Source of the DNA: Bugula neritina
Taxonomy: Eukaryota; Bryozoa; Gymnolaemata; Cheilostomatida; Bugulidae
Length of the DNA stretch: 64,000 bases
Direction of reading: 5' to 3'
Assembly: GCA_964035545.1 (NCBI GenBank)
Contig: OZ037766.1
Span: 18,937,581-19,001,580, forward strand
In this document: positions 28,941-44,559 of the stretch, piece by piece
Layout of the letters: every line of letters begins with the position of its first letter
How positions within the stretch are numbered: position 1 is the first letter of the stretch
The notes under the pieces: generated by a model
Told to the model about the DNA's origin: nothing
The model's input: the letters and a program-made list of their open reading frames with translations, nothing else
Database searches by the model: none
Position numbers and translations under genes: made by a program

Positions 28941-30330
28941 TCTGCAACATACTTCAACATACTGAAATACACTGAAACATAATGAAGTACACTGCAACAC
29001 AATGAAATATACTGCACACACTGAAATATACTGCAACACATCCAAGTACATCGTAATATACGGACATGTATTGTAACATACTGAAACATACTGAAACAAA
29101 ATGAAATATACTTTAACACGCTGAATAATACTGCAAAATGCTGAAATATACTGTAACAAAGTCAAGTATACTGCAAAAATCTGAAACATACTGTAACATA
29201 CTGAAACATGAGCAACGTACTGAAATATGCCTCAACATACTCAAATATACTGCGAAATACTGCAACATACGTAAATACACTGTAACATACTGAAATACAC
29301 TGCAACACATTGAATTATACTGCAACAACCTGGAATATACTGCAACATACTGAAGTTTACTGCAACATACTGAAATACACTGCAACATATCGAAGTATAT
29401 CGTAATATACGGACATGTACTGTAACATACTGAAACACACTGAAACATACTGAAACATACTGAAACATACTTCAACACACTGAAATATACTGAAACATAC
29501 TGAAATATACTGCAACATACTGCAACATACTGAAATACACTGTAACATACTGCAAAATACCTAAATACACTGTAACATACTAAAATACACTGCAACATTC
29601 TGCAACATACTTCAACATACTGAAATACACTGAAACATAATGAAGTACACTGCAACACAATGAAATATACTGCACACACTGAAATATACTGCAACATACT
29701 GAAACAAATTGAAATAAACTGTAACACACTGAGTAATACTGCAAAATGCTGAAATATACTGTAACACAGTGAAGTATACTGCAAAATTTTGAAACATACT
29801 CTAACATCCTGAAACATGAGCAGTATACTGAAAAATGCCTCGACATACTCAAATACACTGCAAGAAACTGCAACATACGTAAATACACTGTAACATACTG
29901 ACATACACTGCAACATACTGCAACATACTGAAGTCCACTGTGAAATATTGAAATACACTGCAACACATTGGAATATACTGCAACACACTGAACTATACTG
30001 CAACATACTGAAATATACTGCAACATACTGCAACATACTGAAATACACTGTAACATACTGTAACATACTGAAATACACTGCAACAAACTGCAACATACAG
30101 ATGTACACTGTAAAATATTGAAATACACTGCAACACATCGGAATATACTTCAACACACTGACATATACTAAAACATGTTGAAATATACTGCAACATACTG
30201 CAACATACTGAAATACACTGTAACAAACTGAAATACACTGCAACACATTGGAATATACTGCAACATTCCCTGATATATTGTAATATACTGAAATACACTG
30301 CAACATACCGCAACATACTAAATTACACTG
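28350..30330 (+). repeat. Family B segment shared with 40.3 and 46.4 kb, copy 1
   Basis: Matches 40274-42300, with offset 11924 to about 29690 and 11984 after it. The change is a 60-bp deletion here that removes the ACATCCAAGTACATCG/ATACGGACATGT box kept in the other copies. Markers include ACCCTATCATATTG (28791), the 19-bp ATGAGCAACGTACTG variant near 29208 and CCTCGACATACTC. Confidence 0.82.
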
Positions 30331-31893
30331 TTACAAACTGACATACACTGCAACACATTGGTATATACTGCAACATACCCAAATATATGGTATTATACTG
30401 AAATATACTGAAATACACTGCAACACATTGAAAAATACTGCAACATACCAAAAGACACTACAACTCACTGAAGTATAGTGTAATATACGGAAATGTACTG
30501 TAACATACTGATCCTTACTGTAACACACTGAATCATACTGCAACATACTGCAATACACTGTAACATACCGACACAAACTGCAACATACTGCAACATACTG
30601 AAATACACTGTAACATACTAAAACACACTGCAACATTCTGCAACATACTCCAACGTACTGAAATACACTGTCCCATAATGAAATACACTGCAAAATACTG
30701 CAACATACTGAAGTACACTGTAAAATGTTGAAATACACGGCAACACATTAAAATATTCTGCAACACACTGAAGTATACTGCAACATACTGAAATATACTC
30801 CAACATGCTGCAACATACTGAAATACACTGTAACATACTGTAACATACTGAAATACACTGCAACAAACTGCAACTTACTGGAGTACACTGTACATATTGA
30901 AAAACACTGCAACACACTGAAATATACTGCAACACACTGAAATATACTGCAAAATACTGAAATATACTTCAACATACTGCAGCATACTGAAAGACACTAC
31001 AACTAACTGAAGTATAGTGTAGTATACGGAAAAGTACTGTAACATACTGTCATTTACTGCAACACACTGAAATATACTGCAACATGCTGAAATACACTGT
31101 AACATGCCAAAATAAACTGCAACATACTGCAACATACTGAAATACACTGTAACATACTAAATCACACTGCAATATTCTGCAACATACTGAAATGCACTGT
31201 AACATAATGAAATACACTGCCACACATTGAAATATACTGCAATACACTGAAATATACTGCAACACATCCAAGTACATCGTAATATACGGACATGTACTAT
31301 AACATACTGAAACATACTGAAACATAGTGAAACAAAATGAAATAAACTGTAACACACTGAGTAATACTGCAAAATGCTGAAATATACTGTAACATACTGA
31401 AATACACTGCAACATACTAAAATACATTGCAACATACTAAAATACACTGCAACATTCTGCAACATACTTCAACACACTGAAATACACCGTAACATAATGA
31501 AATACACTGCAACACATTGAAATATACTGCAACACACTGAAATATACTGCAACACATCCAAGTACATCGTAATATACTGACATGTACTGTAACATACTGA
31601 AACACACTGAAACATACTGAAACATACTGAAACATACTTCAACACACTGAAATATAGTAAAACATACTGAAATATACTGCAACATACTGCAACATACTGA
31701 AATACACTGTAACAAACTGAAATACACTGCAACACATTGAAATATACTGCAACAAACTGAAATATACTGCAACATACTGAAGCTTACTGCAACATACTGA
31801 AATACACTGCAACATATCGAAGTATATCGTAATATACGGACATGTACTGTAACATACTGAAACACACTGAAACATACTGAAACATACTGAAAC
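30145..31893 (+). repeat. 1749-bp direct tandem duplication, unit 1
   Basis: Positions here recur 1749 bp downstream with very few differences. Examples are TTCCCTGATATATTG (30266 and 32015), GTCCCATAATG (30670 and 32419) and ACTGATCCTTACTG (30508 and 32257). The left part also matches 34550-35780 (offset 4407, then 4397), and the part after about 31390 matches 36743 onward (offset 5353). This unit therefore lacks about 956 bp at 31390 that are present at 35.8-36.7 kb, including the 369-bp pair. Confidence 0.9.
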
Positions 31894-33642
31894 ATACTTC
31901 AACACACTGAAATATACTAAAACATACTGAAATATACTGCAACATACTGCAACATACTGAAATACACTGTAACAAACTGAAATACACTGCAACACATTGG
32001 AATATACTGCAACATTCCCTGATATATTGTAATATACTGAAATACACTGCAACATACCGCAACATACTAAATTACACTGTTACAAACTGACATACACTGC
32101 AACACATTGGTATATACTGCAACATACCCAAATATATGGTATTATACTGAAATATACTGAAATACACTGCAACACATTGAAAAATACTGCAACATACTGA
32201 AAGACACTACAACTCACTGAAGTATAGTGTAATATACGGAAATGTACTGTAACATACTGATCCTTACTGTAACACACTGAATCATACTGCAACATACTGC
32301 AATACACTGTAACATACCGACACAAACTGCAACATACTGCAACATACTGAAATACACTGTAACATACTAAAACACACTGCAACATTCTGCAACATACTCC
32401 AACGTACTGAAATACACTGTCCCATAATGAAATACACTGCAAAATACTGCAACATACTGAAGTACACTGTAAAATGTTGAAATACACGGCAACACATTAA
32501 AATATACTGCAACACACTGAAGTATACTGCAACATACTGAAATATACTCCAACATGCTGCAACATACTGAAATACACTGTAACATACTGTAACATACTGA
32601 AATACACTGCAACAAACTGCAACTTACTGGAGTAGACTGTACATATTGAAAAACACTGCAACACACTGAAATATACTGCAACACACTGAAATATACTGCA
32701 AAATACTGAAATATACTTCAACATACTGCAACATACTGAAAGACACTACAACTAACTGAAGTATAGTGTAGTATACGGAAAAGTACTGTAACATACTGTC
32801 ATTTACTGCAACACACTGAAATATACTGCAACATGCTGAAATACACTGTAACATGCCAAAATAAACTGCAACATACTGCAACATACTGAAATACACTGTA
32901 ACATACTAAATCACACTGCAATATTCTGCAACATACTGAAATGCACTGTAACATAATGAAATACACTGCCACACATTGAAATATACTGCAATACACTGAA
33001 ATATACTGCAACACATCCAAGTACATCGTAATATACGGACATGTACTATAACATACTGAAACATACTGAAACATAGTGAAACAAAATGAAATAAACTGTA
33101 ACACACTGAGTAATACTGCAAAATGCTGAAATATACTGTAACATACTGAAATACACTGCAACATACTAAAATACATTGCAACATACTAAAATACACTGCA
33201 ACATTCTGCAACATACTTCAACACACTGAAATACACCGTAACATAATGAAATACACTGCAACACATTGAATTATACTGCAACACACTGAAATATACTGCA
33301 ACACATCCAAGTACATCGTAATATACTGACATGTACTGCAACATACTGAAACACACTGAAACATACTGAAACATACTGAAACATACTTCAACACACTGAA
33401 ATATAGTAAAACATACTGAAATATAAGGCAACATACTGCAACATACTGAAATACACTGTAACAAACTGAAATACACTGCAACACATTGAAATATACTGCA
33501 ACAAACTGAAATATACTGCAACATACTGAAGCTTACTGCAACATACTGAAATACACTGCAACATATCGAAGTATATGGTAATATACGGACATGTACTGTA
33601 ACATACTGAAACACACTGAAACATACTGAAACATACTGAAAC
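31894..33642 (+). repeat. 1749-bp direct tandem duplication, unit 2
   Basis: Adjacent copy of 30145-31893 with the same internal deletion junction (about 33140), so the deletion came before the tandem duplication. Similarity to unit 1 runs on to about 33740. Small differences include ACTGCATTTTG-free single-base changes only, such as AATATAAGGCAAC near 33421. Confidence 0.88.
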
Positions 33643-34480
33643 ATACTTCAACACACTGAAATATACTAAAACATACTGAAATATACTGCAACATACTGCA
33701 ACATACTGAAATACACTGTAACAAACTGAAAAACACTGCAACACATTGAAATATATTGCACCATACCCTATCATATTGTAATTTACTGAAATATACTGCA
33801 ACATACCGCAACATACTGAAATACACTGTAACAAACTGAAATACACTGTAACACATTGGTTAATACTGCAACATACCCAAATATATGGTAATATACTGAA
33901 ATACACTGCAGCATTCTGCAACATACTTCAACATACTGAAATGTACTGCAACATACTGAAACACACTGCAACATAACGAGGTATATCGAAATATACGGAC
34001 ATGTACTGTAACATACTGAAATATACTGCAACACACTGCAACATACTGAAATACACTGTAACATACTGCAACATACCTAAATACACTGTAACATACTAAA
34101 TTACACTGCAACATTCTGCAACATACTTCAACATACTGAAATACACTGAAACATAATGAAGTACACTGCAACACAATGAAATATACTGCAACACACTGAA
34201 ATTTACTGCAACACATCCAAGTACATCGTAATATACGGACATGTACTTTAACATACTGAAACATACTGAAACGTACTGAAACAAAATGAAATTAACTGTA
34301 ACACACTGATTAATACTGCAAAATGCTGAAATATACTGTAACACAGTGAAGTATACTGCAAAATTTTGAAACATACTGTAACGTACTGAAACATGAGCAA
34401 TATACTGAAAAATGCCTCAACATACTGAAATACACTGCAAGAAACTGCAACATACGTAAATACACTGTAACATACTGAAA
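33145..34480 (+). repeat. Segmental copy pair B3, left copy
   Basis: Matches 36749-38084 with constant offset 3604. Shared rare units include ATTGCACCATACCCTATC (33767 and 37371), ATTGGTTAATACTG and AACGAGGTATATCG (33975 and 37579). Confidence 0.83.
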
Positions 34481-37400
34481 TACACTGCAACAAACTGCAA
34501 CATACTGAAGAACACTGTAAAATATTGAAATACACTGCAACACATCGGAATATACTTCAACACACTGACATATACTAAAACATGTTGAAATATACTGCAA
34601 CATACTGCAACATACTGAAATACACTGTAACAAACTGAAATACACTGCAACACATTGGAATATACTGCAACATTCCCTGATATATTGTAATATACTGAAA
34701 TACACTGCAACATACCGCAACATACTAAATTACACTGTTACAAACTGACATACACTGCAACACATTGGTATATACTGCAACATACCCAAATATATGGTAT
34801 TATACTGAAATATACTGAAATACACTGCAACACATTGAAAAATACTGCAACATACTGAAAGACACTACAACTCACTGAAGTATAGTGTAATATACGGAAA
34901 TGTACTGTAACATACTGATCCTTACTGTAACACACTGAATCATACTGCAACATACTGCAATACACTGTAACATACCGACACAAACTGCAACATACTGCAA
35001 CATACTGAAATACACTGTAACATACTAAAACACACTGCAACATTCTGCAACATACTCCAACGTACTGAAATACACTGTCCCATAATGAAATACACTGCAA
35101 AATACTGCAACATACTGAAGTACACTGTAAAATGTTGAAATACACGGCAACACATTAAAATATACTGCAACACACTGATGTATACTGCAACATACTGAAA
35201 TATACTCCAACATGCTGCAACATACTGAAATACACTGTAACATACTGTAACATACTGAAATACACTGCAACAAACTGCAACTTACTGGAGTACACTGTAC
35301 ATATTGAAAAACACTGCAACACACTGAAATATACTGCAACACACTGAAATATACTGCAAAATACTGAAATATACTTCAACATACTGCAGCATACTGAAAG
35401 ACACTACAACTAACTGAAGTATAGTGTAGTATATGGAAAAGTACTGTAACATACTGTCATTTACTGCAACACACTGAAATATACTGCAACATGCTGAAAT
35501 ACACTGTAACATGCGAAAATAAACTGCAACATACTGCAACATACTGAAATACACTGTAACATACTAAATCACACTGCAATATTCTGCAACATACTGAAAT
35601 GCACTGTAACATAATGAAATACACTGCCACACATTGAAATATACTGCAATACACTGAAATATACTGCAACACATCCAAGTACATCGTAATATACGGACAT
35701 GTACTATAACATACTGAAACATAGTGAAACAAAATGAAATAAACTGTAACACACTGAGTAATACTGCAAAATGCTGAAATATACTGTAACACAGTGAAGT
35801 ATACTGCAAAATTTTGAAACATACTGTAACATACTGAAACATGAGCAATATACTGAAAAATGCCTGAACATACTCAAATACACTGCAAGAAACTGCAACA
35901 TACGTAAATACACTGTAACATACTGACATACACTGCAACATACTGCAACATACTGAAGTCCACTGTGAAATATTGAAATACACTGCAACACATTGGAATA
36001 TACTGCAACACACTGAACTATACTGCAACACATCCAAGTACATCGTAATAAACGGACATGTACTGTAACATACTGAAACATACTGAAACATACTGAAACA
36101 AAATGAAATAAACTGTAACACACTGAGTAATACTGCAAAATGCTGAAATATACTGTAACACAGTGAAGTATACTGCAAAATTCTGAAACATACTGTAACA
36201 TACTGAAACATGAGCAATATACTGAAAAATGCCTCAACATACTCAAATACACTGCAAGAAACTGGAACATACGTAAATACACTGTAACATACTGACATAC
36301 ACTGCAACATACTGCAACAGACTGAAGTCCACTGTAAAATATTGAAATACACTGCAACACATTGGAATATACTGCAACACACTGAACTATACTGCAACAT
36401 ACTGAAATATACTGCAACATACTGCAACATACTGAAATACACTGTAACATACTGTAACATACTGAAATACACTGCAACAAACTGCAACATAATGATGTAC
36501 ACTGTACATATTGAAGACACTGCAACACACTGAAATATACTGCAACACACTGAAATATACTGCAAAATACTGAAATATACTTCAACACACTGCAGCATAC
36601 TGAAAGACATTACAACTAACTGAAGCAAAGTGCAATATACAGAAATGTACTGTAACATACTGATATTTACTGTAACACACTTAAATATACTGCAACATAC
36701 TGAAATACACTGTAACATACCGAAATAAGCTGCAACATACTGCAACATACTGAAATACACTGCAACATACTAAAATACATTGCAACATACTAAAATACAC
36801 TGCAACATTCTGCAACATACTTCAACACACTGAAATACACCGTAACATAATGAAATACACTGCAACACATTGAAATATACTGCAACACACTGAAATATAC
36901 TGCAACACATCCAAGTACATCGTAATATACTGACATGTACTGTAACATACTGAAACACACTGAAACATACTGAAACATACTGAAACATACTTCAACACAC
37001 TGAAATATAGTAAAACATACTGAAATATACTGCAACATACTGCAACATACTGAAATACACTGTAACAAACTGAAATACACTGCAACACATTGAAATATAC
37101 TGCAACAAACTGAAATATACTGCAACATACTGAAGCTTACTGCAACATACTGAAATACACTGCAACATATCGAAGTATATCGTAATATACGGACATGTAC
37201 TGTAACATACTGAAACACACTGAAACATACTGAAACATACTGAAACATACTTCAACACACTGAAATATACTAAAACATACTGAAATATACTGCAACATAC
37301 TGCAACATACTGAAATACACTGTAACAAACTGAAATACACTGCAACACATTGAAATATATTGCACCATACCCTATCATATTGTAATTTACTGAAATATAC

Positions 37401-39050
37401 TGCAACATACCGCAACATACTGAAATACACTGTAACAAACTGAAATACACTGTAACACATTGGTTAATACTGCAACATACCCAAATATATGGTAATATAC
37501 TGAAATACACTGCAGCATTCTGCAACATACTTCAACATACTGAAATGTACTGCAACATACTGAAACACACTGCAACATAACGAGGTATATCGAAATATAC
37601 GGACATGTACTGTAACATACTGAAATATACTGCAACATACTGCAACATACTGAAATACACTGTAACATACTGCAACATACCTAAATACACTGTAACATAC
37701 TAAATTACACTGCAACATTCTGCAACATACTTCAACATACTGAAATACACTGAAACATAATGAAGTACACTGCAACACAATGAAATATACTGCAACACAC
37801 TGAAATTTACTGCAACACATCCAAGTACATCGTAATATACGGACATGTACTTTAACATACTGAAACATACTGAAACATACTGAAACAAAATGAAATTAAC
37901 TGTAACACACTGATTAATACTGCAAAATGCTGAAATATACTGTAACACAGTGAAGTATACTGCAAAATTTTGAAACATACTGTAACGTACTGAAACATGA
38001 GCAATATACTGAAAAATGCCTCAACATACTCAAATACACTGCAAGAAACTGCAACATACGTAAATACACTGTAACATACTGACATACACTGCAACATACT
38101 GCAACATACTGAAGTCCACGGTGAAATATTGAAATACACTGCAACACATTGGAATATACTGGAACACACTGAACTATACTGCAACATACTGAAATATACT
38201 GCAACATACTGCAACATACTGAAACACACTGTAACATACTGAAATACACTGCAACAAACTGCAACATACTGAAGAACACTGTAAAATATTGAAATACACT
38301 GCAACACATCGGAATATACTTCAACACACTGAAATATACTAAAACATGTTGAAATATACTGCAACACACTGCAACATACTGAAATACACTGGAACAAACT
38401 GAAATACACTGCAACACATTGGAATATACTGCAACATTCCCTGATTTATTGTAATACACTGAAATACACTGCAACATACCGCAACATACTAAATTACACT
38501 CTTACAAACTGAAATACAATGCAACACATTGGTATATACTGCAACATACCCAAATATATGGTATTATACTGAAATATACTGAAATACACTGCAACACATT
38601 GAAAAATACTGCAACATACTGAAAGACACTACAACTGACTGAAGTATAGTGTAATATACGGAAATGTACTGTAACATACTGATACTTACTGTAACACACT
38701 GAATCATACTGCAACATACTGCAATACACTGTAACATACCGAAACAAACTGCAACATGCTGCAACATACTGAAATACACTGTAACATACTAAAACACACT
38801 GCAACATTCTGCAACATACTCCAACGTACTGAAATACACTGTAACATAATGAATTACACTGCAAAATACTGCAACATACTGAAGTACACTGTAAAATGTT
38901 GAAATACACGGCAACACATTAAAATATACTGCAACACACTGAAGTATACTGCAACATACTGAAATATACTCCAACATGCTGCAACATACTGAAATACACT
39001 GTAACATACTGTAACATACTGAAATACACTGCAACAAACTGCAACATACT
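34460..39050 (+). repeat. 4.6-kb segmental duplication, left copy
   Basis: The longest copy pair in the window. It matches 48188-52790 with offset 13728 to about 35710, 13738 after a one-decamer deletion here, and 13739 after a 1-bp insertion at about 50546 in the right copy. It includes the 369-bp pair (GAGCAATATACTG at 35843 and 36212). Confidence 0.88.
36749..38084 (+). repeat. Segmental copy pair B3, right copy
   Basis: Copy of 33145-34480 with offset 3604. It lies inside the larger 34460-39050 segment that recurs at 48188-52790. The same units are therefore present three times in the window. Confidence 0.83.
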
Positions 39051-40200
39051 GGAGTACACTGTACATATTGAAAGACACTGCAACACACTGAAATATACTG
39101 CAACACACTGAAATATACTGCAAAAAACTGAAATACACTTCAACATACTTCAGCATACTGAAAGACACTACAACTAACCGAAGTATAGTGTATTATACGG
39201 AAATGTACTGTAACATACTGATATTTACTGCAACACACTGAAATATACTGCAACATACTGAAATACTCTGTAACATGCCAAAATAAACTGCAACATACTG
39301 CAACATACTGAAATACACTGTAACATACTAAAATACACTGCAACATTCTGCAACATACTTCAACATACTGAAATGCACTGTAACATAATGAAATACACTG
39401 CCACACATTAAAATATACTGCAACACACTGAAATACACTGCAACACATCCAAGTACATCGTAATATACGGACATGTACTATAACATACTGAAACATACTG
39501 AAACATAGTGAAACAAAATGAAATAAACTGTAACACACTGAGTAATACTGCAAAATGCTGAAATATACTGTAACACAGTGAAGTATACTGCAAAATTTTT
39601 AAACATGCTGTAACATACTGAAACATGAGCAGTATACTGAAAAATGCCTCAACATACTCAAATACACTGCAAGAAACTGCATCATACGTATATACACTGT
39701 AACATACTGACATACACTGCAACATACTGCAACATACTGAAGTCCACTGTGAAATATTGAAATACACTGCAACACATTGGAATATACTGCAACACACTGA
39801 ACTATACTGCAACATACTGAAATATACTGCAACATACTGCAACATACTGAAATACACTGTAACATACTGTAACATACTGAAATACACTGCAACAAACTGC
39901 AACATACTGAAGTACACTGTAAATTATTGAAATACACTGCAACACATTGGAATATACTGCAACACACTGATATGTACTGCAACATACTGAAATATACTTC
40001 AACATACTGCAGCATACTGAAAGACACTACAACTAACTGAAGTATAGTGTAATATACGGAAATGTACTGTAACATACTGATATTTACTGCAACACACTGA
40101 AATATACTGCAACATACTGAAATACACTGTAACATGCCAAAATAAACTGCAACATACTGCAACATACTGAAATACACTGTAACATACTAAAATACACTGC

Positions 40201-40320
40201 AACCTTCTGCAACATACTTCAACATACTGAAATGCACTGTAACATACTGAAATACACTGCAACCTTCTGCAACATACTTCAACCTACTGAAATGCACTGT
40301 AACATAATGAAATACACTGC
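40201..40320 (+). repeat. Perfectly adjacent 60-bp tandem duplication
   Basis: Bases 40201-40260 and 40261-40320 are the same six decamers, starting AACCTTCTGC, with two mismatches. The 28.3-kb copy has only one such 60-bp unit, and its offset changes from 11864 to 11924 exactly here. This is a direct view of a six-unit slippage or unequal-exchange step. Confidence 0.88.
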
Positions 40321-42845
40321 AACACATTGAAATATACTGCAACACACTGAAATATATAGCAACACATCCAAGTACATCGTAATATACGGACATGTACTGT
40401 AACATGCTGAAACATACCTAAACATACTGAAACAAAATGAAACAAACTGTAACACACTGAGTAATACTGCAAAATGCTAAAATATACTGTAACACAGTGA
40501 AGTATACTGCAAAATTCTGAAACATATTGGAACATACTGAAACATGAGCAATATACTGAAAAATGCCTCAACATACTCAAATACACTGCAAGAAACTGGA
40601 ACATGCGTAAATACACTGTAACATACTGACATACACTGCAACATACTGCAACATACTGGAGTACACTGTAAAATAGTGAAATGCACTGCAACACATTGAA
40701 ATATACTGCAACATACCCTATCATATTGTAATATACTGAAATATACTGCAACATACCGCAACCTACTGAAATACACTGTAACAAACTGAAATACACTGTA
40801 ACACATTGGTATATACTGCAACATACCCAAATATATGCTAATATACTGAAATACACTGCAGCATTCTGCAACATACTTCAACATACTGAAATACACTGAA
40901 ACATAATGAAGTACACTGCAACACAATGAAATATACTGCACACACTGAAATATACTGCAACACATCCAAGTACATCGTAATATACGGACATGTACTGTAA
41001 CATACTGAAACATACTGAAACAAAATGAAATGTACTTTAACACGCTGAATAATACTGCAAAATGCTGAAATATACTGTAACAAAGTCAAGTATACTGCAA
41101 AAATCTGAAACATACTGTAACATACTGAAACATGAGCAACGTACTGAAATATGCCTCAACATACTCAAATATACTGCAAAATACTGCAACATACGTAAAT
41201 ACACTGTAACATACTGAAATACACTGCAACACATTGAATTATACTGCAACAAACTGGAATATACTGCAACATACTGAAGTTTACTGCAACATACTGAAAT
41301 ACACTGCAACATATCGAAATATATCGTAATATACGGACATGTACTGTAACATACTGAAACACACTGAAACATACTGAAACATACTGAAACATACTTCAAC
41401 ACACTGAAATATACTGAAACATACTGAAATATACTGCAACATACTGCAACATACTGAAATACACTGTAACATACTGCAAAATACCTAAATACACTGTAAC
41501 ATACTAAAATACACTGCAACATTCTGCAACATACTTCAACATACTGAAATACACTGAAACATAATGAAGTACACTGCAACACAATGAAATATACTGCACA
41601 CACTGAAATATACTGCAACACATCCAAGTACATCGTAATATACGGACATGTACTATAACATACTGAAACATACTGAAACATACTGAAACAAAATAAAATA
41701 AACTGTAACACACTGAGTAATACTGCAAAATGCTGAAATATACTGTAACACAGTGAAGTATACTGCAAAAATTTGAAACATACTCTAACATACTGAAACA
41801 TGAGCAGTATACTGAAAAATGCCTCGACATACTCAAATACACTGCAAGAAACTGCAACATACGTAAATACACTGTAACATACTGACATACACTGCAACAT
41901 ACTGCAACATACTGAAGTCCACTGTGAAATATTGAAATACACTGCAACACATTGGAATATACTGCAACACACTGAACTATACTGCAACATACTGAAATAT
42001 ACTGCAACATACTGCAACATACTGAAATAGACTGTAACATACTGTAACATACTGAAATACACTGCAACAAACTGCAACATACAGAAGTACACTGTAAAAT
42101 ATTGAAATACACTGCAACACATCGGAATATACTTCAACACACTGAAATATACTAAAACATGTTGAAATATACTGCAACATACTGCAACATACTGAAATAC
42201 ACTGTAACAAACTGAAATACACTGCAACACATTGGAATATACTGCAACATTCCCTGATATATTGTAATATACTGAAATACACTGCAACATACCGCAACAT
42301 ACTAAATTACACTGTTACAAACTGAAATACACTGCAACACATTGGTATATACTGCAACATACCCAAATATATGGTATTATACTGAAATATACTGAAATAC
42401 ACTGCAACACATTGAAAAATACTGCAACATACTGAAAGACACTACAACTGACTGAAGTATAGTGTAATATACGGAAATGTACTGTAACATACTGATACTT
42501 ACTGTAACACACTGAATCATACTGCAACATACTGCAATACACTGTAACATACCGAAGCAAACTGCTACATACTGCAACATACTGAAATACACTGTAACAT
42601 ACTAAAACACACTGCAACATTCTGCAACATACTCCAACGTACTGAAGTACACTGTCCCACAATGAAATACACTGCAAAATACTGCAACATACTGAAGTAC
42701 ACTGTAAAATGTTGAAATACACGGCAACACATTAAAATATACTGCAACACACTGAACTATACTGCAACATACTGAAATATACTCCAACATGCTGCAACAT
42801 ACTGAAATACACTGTAACATACTGTAACATACTGAAATACACTGT
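40235..42845 (+). repeat. 2.6-kb segment, copy 2
   Basis: Matches 46386-48996 with a constant offset of 6151 over 2.6 kb and only scattered base differences. It is one of the longest uninterrupted copy pairs in the window. It also matches 28.36-30.33 kb at offset 11924/11984. Confidence 0.87.
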
Positions 42846-42989
42846 AACATACTGTAACATACTGAAATACACTGCAACAAACTGCAACATACTGAAGTAC
42901 ACTGTAAATTATTGAAATACACTGCAACACATTGGAATATACTGCAACACACTGATATGTACTGCAACATACTGAAATATACTTCAACA

Positions 42990-43789
42990 TACTGCAGCAT
43001 ACTGAAAGACACTACAACTAACTGAAGTATAGTGTAATATACGGAAATGTACTGTAACATACTGATATTTACTGCAACACACTGAAACATACTGCAACAT
43101 ACTGAAATACACTGTAACATGCCAAAATAAACTGCAACATACTGCAACATACTGAAATACACTGTAACATACTAAAATACACTGCAACCTTCTGCAACAT
43201 ACTTCAACATACTGAAATGCACTGTAACATAATGAAATACACTGCAACACATTGAAATATACTGCAACACACTGAAATATATTGCAACACATCCAAGTAC
43301 ATCGTAATATACGGACATGTACTGTAACATACTGAAACATACTGAAACATACTGAAACAAAATGAAATAAACTGTAACACGCTGAGTAATACTGCAAAAT
43401 GCTGAAATATACTGTAACACAGTGAAGTATACTGCAAAATTCTGAAACATATTGGAACATACTGAAACATGAGCAATATACTGAAAAATGCCTCAACATA
43501 CTCAAATACACTGCAAGAAACTGGAACATGCGTAAATACACTGTAACATACTGACATACACTGCAACATACTGCAACATACTGGAGTACACTGTAAAATA
43601 GTGAAATACACTGCAACACATTGAAATATACTGCAACATAGCCTATCATATTGTAATATACTGAAATATACTGCAACATACCGCAACATACTGAAATACA
43701 CTGTAACAAACTGAAATACACTGTAACACATTGGTATATACTGAAACATACCCAAATATATGGTAATATACTGAAATACACTGCAGCAT
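42990..43789 (+). repeat. Segmental copy pair B2, right copy
   Basis: Copy of 28141-28940 with offset 14849, including the same ACGCTGAGTAAT and ATTGGAACATACTG variants. It is followed by a stretch shared with 45.2-46.1 kb. Confidence 0.8.
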
Positions 43790-44555
43790 TCTGCAACATA
43801 CTTCAACATACTGAAATGTACTGCAACATACTGAAACACACTGCAACATAACGAGGTATATCGAAATATACGGACATGTACTGTAACATACTGAAATATA
43901 CTGCAACATACTGCAACATACTGAAATACACTGTAACATACTGCAACATACCTAAATACACTGTAACATACTAAAATACACTGCAACATTCTGCAACATA
44001 CTTCAACATACTGAAATACACTGAAACATAATGAAGTACACTGCAACACAATGAAATATACTGCAACACACTGAAATATACTGCAACACATCCAATTACA
44101 TCGTACTATACGGACATGTACTATAACATACTGAAACACACTGAAACATACTGAAACAAAATGAAATAAACTGTAACACACTGAATAATACTGCAAAATG
44201 CTGAAATATACTGTAACGCAGTGAAGTATACTGCAAAATTTTGAAACATATTGTAACATACTGAAACATGAGCAATATACTGAAAAATGCCTCAACATAC
44301 TCAAATACACTGCAAGAAACTGCAACATACGTAAATACACCGTAACATACTGACATACACTGCAACATACTGCAACATACTGAAGTCCACTGTGAAATAT
44401 TGAAATACACTGCAACACATTGGAATATACTGGAACACACTGAACTATACCGCAACATACTGAAATATACTGCAACATACTGCAACATACTGAAATACAC
44501 TGTAACATACTGTAACATACTGAAATACACTGCAACAAACTGCAACATACTGAAG
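43620..44555 (+). repeat. Segmental copy pair B4, left copy
   Basis: Matches 45188-46123 with offset 1568, through CCTATCATATTG, AACGAGGTATATCG, ACATCCAATTACATCG and ATGAGCAATATACTG. A private 1-bp deletion (AAGTCACTG for AAGTACACTG) lies near 44555. Confidence 0.78.
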
Positions 44556-44559
44556 TCAC

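Noticed and set aside
30145-33642. LTR-like direct repeats of a retrotransposon
   Set aside because: The repeated 1749-bp units are adjacent and made only of satellite decamers. There is no internal coding region, primer-binding site or polypurine tract.
43204-44559. Longest minus-strand open frame (451 codons), with similar ones of 397-437 codons at 24003, 29113, 35564, 41037, 47188, 49185 and 55983
   Set aside because: The translation is only the decamer peptide (MLQY, VAVY, SVCC, SIFQ blocks). Other frames on the same strand give the same kind of peptide, there is no domain or start context, and near-identical copies occur because the DNA is duplicated.
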